NCBI GenBank assembly: GCA_905221605.1
Contig: CAJNDS010002065.1
Coordinates: forward strand, 504,501-568,500
DNA length: 64,000 nucleotides
Source: Symbiodinium natans
Lineage: Eukaryota; Sar; Dinophyceae; Suessiales; Symbiodiniaceae
Direction of reading: 5' to 3'
The position numbers and the translations under genes were made by a program. Positions 60,354 through 64,000 of the stretch are shown one piece after another; position 1 is the stretch's first letter, and the number at the start of each line of letters is the position of its first letter. The notes under the pieces were generated by a model. The model made no database searches. It was not told the DNA's origin and was given only the letters and a program-made list of their open reading frames with translations.

Positions 60354-62510
60354 ATGTGGCCACCGCCTGCAACGCCGAACTATGCTGCGGCGACGAGACG
60401 CGCTGGGCCTGAGATGTCGATTCGAGCAGCTTGTCGAGAGCAAGACTGGCAGCTTGCGGTTTATCTGCTCCAGGACTTGGTGCCAACAGAAAGGGATCAG
60501 AAGGCATTCGTTGCGGCCATCGTGGGTTGCGGAAGGGCCAGGCGGTGGCAGGTTGCAGTCCAAGTTCTTGCAGACATCGTGGTATGTGAGGTGGTGCCTG
60601 ACGTTCGGAGCTTCAGTGCTGCGATCACGGCGTGCATGAAGGGCTTGCAGTGGGAGCTCGCCCTTCAGCTCCTCTCACAAATGATCTCAGTGCGGGTTGA
60701 TCCAAACGAAATCAGCTATAATGCCAGCATCAGCGCCTGTGAGAAGGGTGGTGAGTGGCAGATGGCCCTGCATTTGCTTTCGCAGATGCCCGTGGCCAGA
60801 GTGGTGCCAGACGAAATCAGCTTCAATGCCGGCATCAGCGCCTGTGAGAAGGGTGGTGAGTGGCAAATGGCCCTGCATTTGCTTTCGCAGATGCCCGTGG
60901 CCAGAGTGGTGCCAAACGACATCAGCTTCAATGCCGGCATCAGCGCCTGTGAGAAGGGTGGTGAGTGGCAGATGGCCCTGCATTTGCTTTCGCAGATGCC
61001 CGCAGCCAGAGTGGTGCCAGACGACATCAGCTTCAATGCCAGCATCAGCGCCTGTGAGAAGGGTGGTGAGTGGCAGATCGCGCTGCATTTGCTTTGGCAG
61101 ATGCCCCTGGCCGGAGTGGTGCCAGACGACATCAGCTTCAATGCCGGCATCAGCGCCTGTGAGAAGGGTGGTGAGTGGCAGATCGCGCTGCATTTGCTTT
61201 GGCAGATGCCCCTGGCCGGAGTGGTGCCAGACCAAATCAGCTTCAGTGCCGGCATCAGCGCCTGTGAGAAGGGTGGTGAGTGGCAGAAGGCTCTGCATTT
61301 GCTTTCGCAGATGCCCATGGCCAGAGTGGTGCCAGACGACATCAGCTTCAATGCCAGCATCAGCGCCTGTGAGAAGGGTGGTGAGTGGCAGATGGCCTTG
61401 CATTTGCTTTCGCAGATGCCCATGGCCAGAGTGCTGCCAGACGACATCAGCTTCAATGCCGGCATCAGCGCCTGTGAGAAGGGTGGTGAGTGGCAGAAGG
61501 CTCTGCATTTGCTTTGGCAGATGCCCCTGGCCGGAGTGGTGCCAGACCAAATCAGCTTCAGTGCCGGCATCAGCGCCTGTGAGAAGGGTGGTGAGTGGCA
61601 GATGGCCTTGCATTTGCTTTCGCAGATGCCCATGGCCAGAGTGCTGCCAGACGAAATCAGCTTCAATGCCGGCATCAGCGCCTGTGAGAAGGGTGGTGAG
61701 TGGCAAATGGCCCTGCATTTGCGTTCGCAGATGCTCGTGGCCAGAGTGGTGCCAGACCAGTTCAGCTTCAATGCCGGCATCAGCGCCTGTGAGAAGGGTG
61801 GTGAGTGGCAGATGGCCCTGCATTTGCTTTCGCAGATGCCCGTGGCCGGAGTGGTTCCAAACGAAATCAGCTATAGTGCCAGCATCAGCGCCTGTGAGAA
61901 GGGTGCTGAGTGGCAGATGGCCCTGCATTTGCTTTCGCAGATGCCCGTGGCCAGAGTGGTGACAAACGACATCAGCTTCAATGCCGGCATCAGCGCCTGT
62001 GAGAAGGGTGGTGAGTGGCAGATCGCGCTGCATTTGCTTTGGCAGATGCCCCTGGCCGGAGTGGTGCCAGACCAGTTCAGCTTCAGTGCCAGCATCAGCG
62101 CCTGTGAGAAGGGTGGTGAGTGGCAGATGGCCTTGCATTTGCTTTCGCAGATGCCCATGGCCAGAGTGGTGCCAGACGAAATCAGCTTCAATGCCGGCAT
62201 CAGCGCCTGTGAGAAGGGTGGTGAGTGGCAAATGGCCCGGCATTTGCTTTCGCAGATGCCCGTGGCCAGAGTGGTGCCAAACGACATCAGCTTCAATGCC
62301 GGCATCAGCGCCTGTGAGAAGGGTGGTGAGTGGCAGATGGCCCTGCATTTGCTTTTTTCGCAGATGCCCGTGGCCAGAGTGGTTCCAAACGAAATCAGCT
62401 ATAGTGCCGGCATCAGCGCCTGTGAGAAGGGTGAAGGGTGGTGGGTGGCAGATGGCCCTGCATTTGCTTTCGCAGATGCCCGCGGCCAGAGTGGTGCCAG
62501 ACGAAATTAG
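60354..62510 (+). CDS. pentatricopeptide repeat (PPR) protein, 5' main part
   Basis: 718 codons in one exon. Residues 1-120 contain divergent PPR motifs (AFVAAIVGCGRARRWQVAVQ; SFSAAITACMKGLQWELALQ). From about residue 120 there are 17 near-identical 35-residue (105-bp) motifs of the form ISFNAGISACEKGGEWQMAL-HLLSQMPVARVVPDE, diverging mainly at positions 5, 6, 18 and 28-35. PPR proteins bind organellar RNA one base per motif. The start at 60354 is the first Met; a transit peptide is not obvious. Motif 16 has three extra T (62350s, one extra Phe). In motif 17 a 7-base duplication (AAGGGTG, about 62430) shifts the frame, so the last 25 residues and the stop at 62510 are spurious. The true continuation is in the next frame to about 62575, then back (SMR part). 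Confidence 0.9.
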   Translation: MWPPPATPNYAAATRRAGPEMSIRAACREQDWQLAVYLLQDLVPTERDQKAFVAAIVGCGRARRWQVAVQVLADIVVCEVVPDVRSFSAAITACMKGLQWELALQLLSQMISVRVDPNEISYNASISACEKGGEWQMALHLLSQMPVARVVPDEISFNAGISACEKGGEWQMALHLLSQMPVARVVPNDISFNAGISACEKGGEWQMALHLLSQMPAARVVPDDISFNASISACEKGGEWQIALHLLWQMPLAGVVPDDISFNAGISACEKGGEWQIALHLLWQMPLAGVVPDQISFSAGISACEKGGEWQKALHLLSQMPMARVVPDDISFNASISACEKGGEWQMALHLLSQMPMARVLPDDISFNAGISACEKGGEWQKALHLLWQMPLAGVVPDQISFSAGISACEKGGEWQMALHLLSQMPMARVLPDEISFNAGISACEKGGEWQMALHLRSQMLVARVVPDQFSFNAGISACEKGGEWQMALHLLSQMPVAGVVPNEISYSASISACEKGAEWQMALHLLSQMPVARVVTNDISFNAGISACEKGGEWQIALHLLWQMPLAGVVPDQFSFSASISACEKGGEWQMALHLLSQMPMARVVPDEISFNAGISACEKGGEWQMARHLLSQMPVARVVPNDISFNAGISACEKGGEWQMALHLLFSQMPVARVVPNEISYSAGISACEKGEGWWVADGPAFAFADARGQSGARRN

Positions 62511-63047
62511 CTTCAATGCTGCTGTTTGCGCAGCTGGCTCAGCCAAGCTATGTGAGCTCGGCTTGTCATTTTTTTCCACGATGAAACGCGAAAGCTAAAT
62601 CCTGGCACAGACTCTTACGCCCAACTTCTGGATGCGGTGTACACCGAGGTCGCCGGCTTCGATATGTTCCGGCAAGCGTTGGCGAACCAAGCCTGGCCAG
62701 ACATGCTGCGTGAAAGTGGAACCGAGATTGATCTTCATCTGCACTCCTCTGGTTCAACGATGCTGTCCGTGCTGTGGTGGCGGGCCGAAATCGTCCCAGA
62801 AAAGCTAGGCAGAGGTCATGATGCGGCATCCTTTGAGATCATAACTGGTTGGGGAAAATCGCGAAAGGCGTGGGACACTATAGACGTTCGGGCGTCCTTG
62901 CTAAACTTGCTGGACCACTGCGAAATTCCCAACAGGATCCACCCTCGTAACCGGGGCAGGGTGCAGGTCGATCTTGCGGGAGTTGATCGGAGCAGGCTTT
63001 GCTCGCTCTTCCCTGAGCCAAAAAGACCTGGGCGAGGAGTCAATTGA
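62430..63047 (+). CDS. C-terminal PPR end and SMR domain of the same gene
   Basis: After the 7-base duplication the last PPR (WQMALHLLSQMPAARVVPDE) continues in frame +1 to the T-run at 62569-62575. One missing T there returns the frame, giving FFHDETRKLNPGTDSYAQLL and then the SMR domain in the original frame: EIDLHLHSSGSTMLSVLWWR, EIITGWGKSRKAWDTIDVRA, RIHPRNRGRVQVDL, stop at 63045-63047. DLHLHSSG and TGWGKS match the DLHG and TGxG motifs of Small MutS-Related domains, so the gene is PPR-SMR, a class acting in organelle gene expression. Either a recent pseudogene or two assembly indels in repetitive/homopolymer sequence. Confidence 0.8.
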
Positions 63048-63411
63048 ACGTTGCATTGCTGTTGTGGGACGTGTTTCCCATGGCACCAGGACCCGAGTGT
63101 CCTTTGTTAGAACCTTTCTAGCAAGATCCTCACCCTACAAGCTGAAACCCTAACCGTCGTACCCTGTGACCTAAACCTTAAACCCCATGGCCAAGCCCTC
63201 AGCCCCCGCAACCCCTAAACCCTAAACCCTCAACCCTAAACCTTAAACCCTTAAGCCAAAGGACCTGGACCTTACAAGCTTCTGCCATTTCCTTAGACTT
63301 TTAGGGAGCATGGCGGCCATACTAAACCCTAAACGCCAAACCGTAAACCCTAAAGCTTCAAACCCAAACCCCCAACAATCCTAAACCCTACGCCCTAAAC
63401 CCCAAGCCCCA
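63048..63411. other. no gene recognised
   Basis: Decayed CCCTAAA words after the PPR-SMR stop. Confidence 0.6.
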
Positions 63412-63705
63412 CTTGCGCAATCATGGTACTTTGTATCCCAATTGTAACTGCACTTAGAACCCAATTGTAACCTTATTAGGGAACTTCAGGGGTTTATATG
63501 TGGGTGATAGCTGCACGTAGAATGGGTTCCCCTAAACCCTAAACCCTAAACCCTAAACCCTAAACCCTAAACCCTAAACCCTAAACCCTAAACCCTAAAC
63601 CCTAAGCCCTAAACCCTAAACCCTTAACCCTAAACCCTAAACCCTAAGCCCTAAACCCTAAACCCTAAACCCTATAATGGGTCCCGAATACCCTGAACCT
63701 CCAAG
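63412..63705. mobile_element. family A MITE carrying a telomeric insertion
   Basis: Left end CTTGCGCAATCATGGTACTT and right end CCCTGAACCTCCAAG match family A. About 20 CCCTAAA units (63532-63675) sit in the right arm between AATGGGTTCC and AATGGGTCCC, a short direct duplication of MITE sequence. Confidence 0.7.
63532..63675. repeat. CCCTAAA array inserted in a MITE
   Basis: About 20 units with CCCTAAG and CCCTTAA variants. Confidence 0.95.
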
Positions 63706-63802
63706 CAGAGCCCTTAGACACAGACCCCTCCTTGAGGCTGCCGACTCCTCGGCGCTGCTCTCAGCCATCTCCCAAGGCTGTTCGGTTCCTGTTTCGGGTC
63801 AG

Positions 63803-63910
63803 GGTTTAGGGTTTAGGGTTTAGGGTTTAGGGTTTAGGGTTTATGGCTTAGGGATTGGGGCTTAGGGTCTTAGGGTCTTAGGGTCTTAGGGTTTAGGGTT
63901 TAGGGATTTT
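63803..63910. repeat. TTTAGGG array
   Basis: Six clean units then TCTTAGGG units, right of a GC-rich island (63706-63802) that may hold an exon but has no clear frame. Confidence 0.85.
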
Positions 63911-64000
63911 CGGGACTTAAAGGTTTAGGGGTTTTCGGGACTTAAAGGTTTAGGGTTCAGGGCTTCGGGTTCGGGGTGGTCAGGGGAATTCGGGTTTAGT

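Noticed and set aside
60687-62579. A 630-codon antisense ORF and 354/421-codon ORFs in other frames over the PPR gene
   Set aside because: They are shadows of the 105-bp repeat: a unit divisible by three keeps any stop-free frame open. Only the sense frame shows PPR motifs and joins an SMR domain.
938-63910. Chromosome end or head-to-head telomere fusion
   Set aside because: Arrays are internal, short, flip orientation dozens of times and enclose exons and MITEs; a fusion would give one TTTAGGG-to-CCCTAAA junction.

Overview
The window looks like dinoflagellate nuclear DNA, probably from a symbiodiniacean-like or related alga. The evidence is dozens of interstitial arrays of the TTTAGGG/CCCTAAA heptamer, short GC-rich exon-like islands with AG...GT borders, a large Ty1/copia-type polyprotein, a pentatricopeptide (PPR) gene built of near-identical 35-residue repeats, a possible relict spliced-leader sequence, and a nuclear copy of mitochondrial cytochrome b. 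There are no bacterial operons, ribosome binding sites, tRNA or rRNA genes that I can recognise. It is not a chromosome end: the heptamer arrays are internal, flip orientation many times and are separated by unrelated sequence.

Layout. 1-7 kb: telomere-like arrays, small palindromic MITE-like repeats and a few exon-like islands, including a gene split at 6417-6485. 7.1-10.2 kb: a gene fragment split by a pure telomeric intron, then a GC-rich 15-bp satellite (unit near CAACCCTGGCGGGGG) interrupted by an AT-rich antisense cytochrome b fragment (NUMT). 10.2-10.6 kb: a two-exon terminal gene fragment. 11.5-27.1 kb: copia-type retroelement sequence, with a left-end copy running into a 100-N gap, a CCCCGTAAGGGG satellite, and a nearly complete 11.3-kb element with identical 427-bp LTRs. 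27-49 kb: heptamer, octamer and nonamer telomere-variant arrays, purine tracts, several MITE families and short exons that assemble into at least five phase-compatible gene fragments. 50-55 kb: minisatellites, an AT-rich satellite and GA tracts. 55-60 kb: more telomeric arrays and a two-exon gene fragment. 60.35-63.05 kb: a PPR-SMR gene with two compensating frame disruptions.

How it fits together. The main observation is that several telomere-like arrays behave as spliceosomal introns. At 6417-6485, 7195-7256, 36955-37030 and 58440-58480, and more weakly 44403-44450, an array of the form G(TTTAGGG)nTTTAG is flanked directly by open coding sequence whose reading phase matches across the array. 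Such an array cannot be translated, because TAG appears in every frame within 21 nt. Elsewhere exon-like islands repeatedly lie between a CCCTAAA array on the left and a TTTAGGG array on the right, so the introns would begin G-rich and end C-rich. Two MITE copies contain telomeric arrays flanked by short target duplications, which points to insertion as the source of the arrays.

Gene models are exon-level readings of raw sequence without transcripts. Splice sites and links between distant exons are inference.
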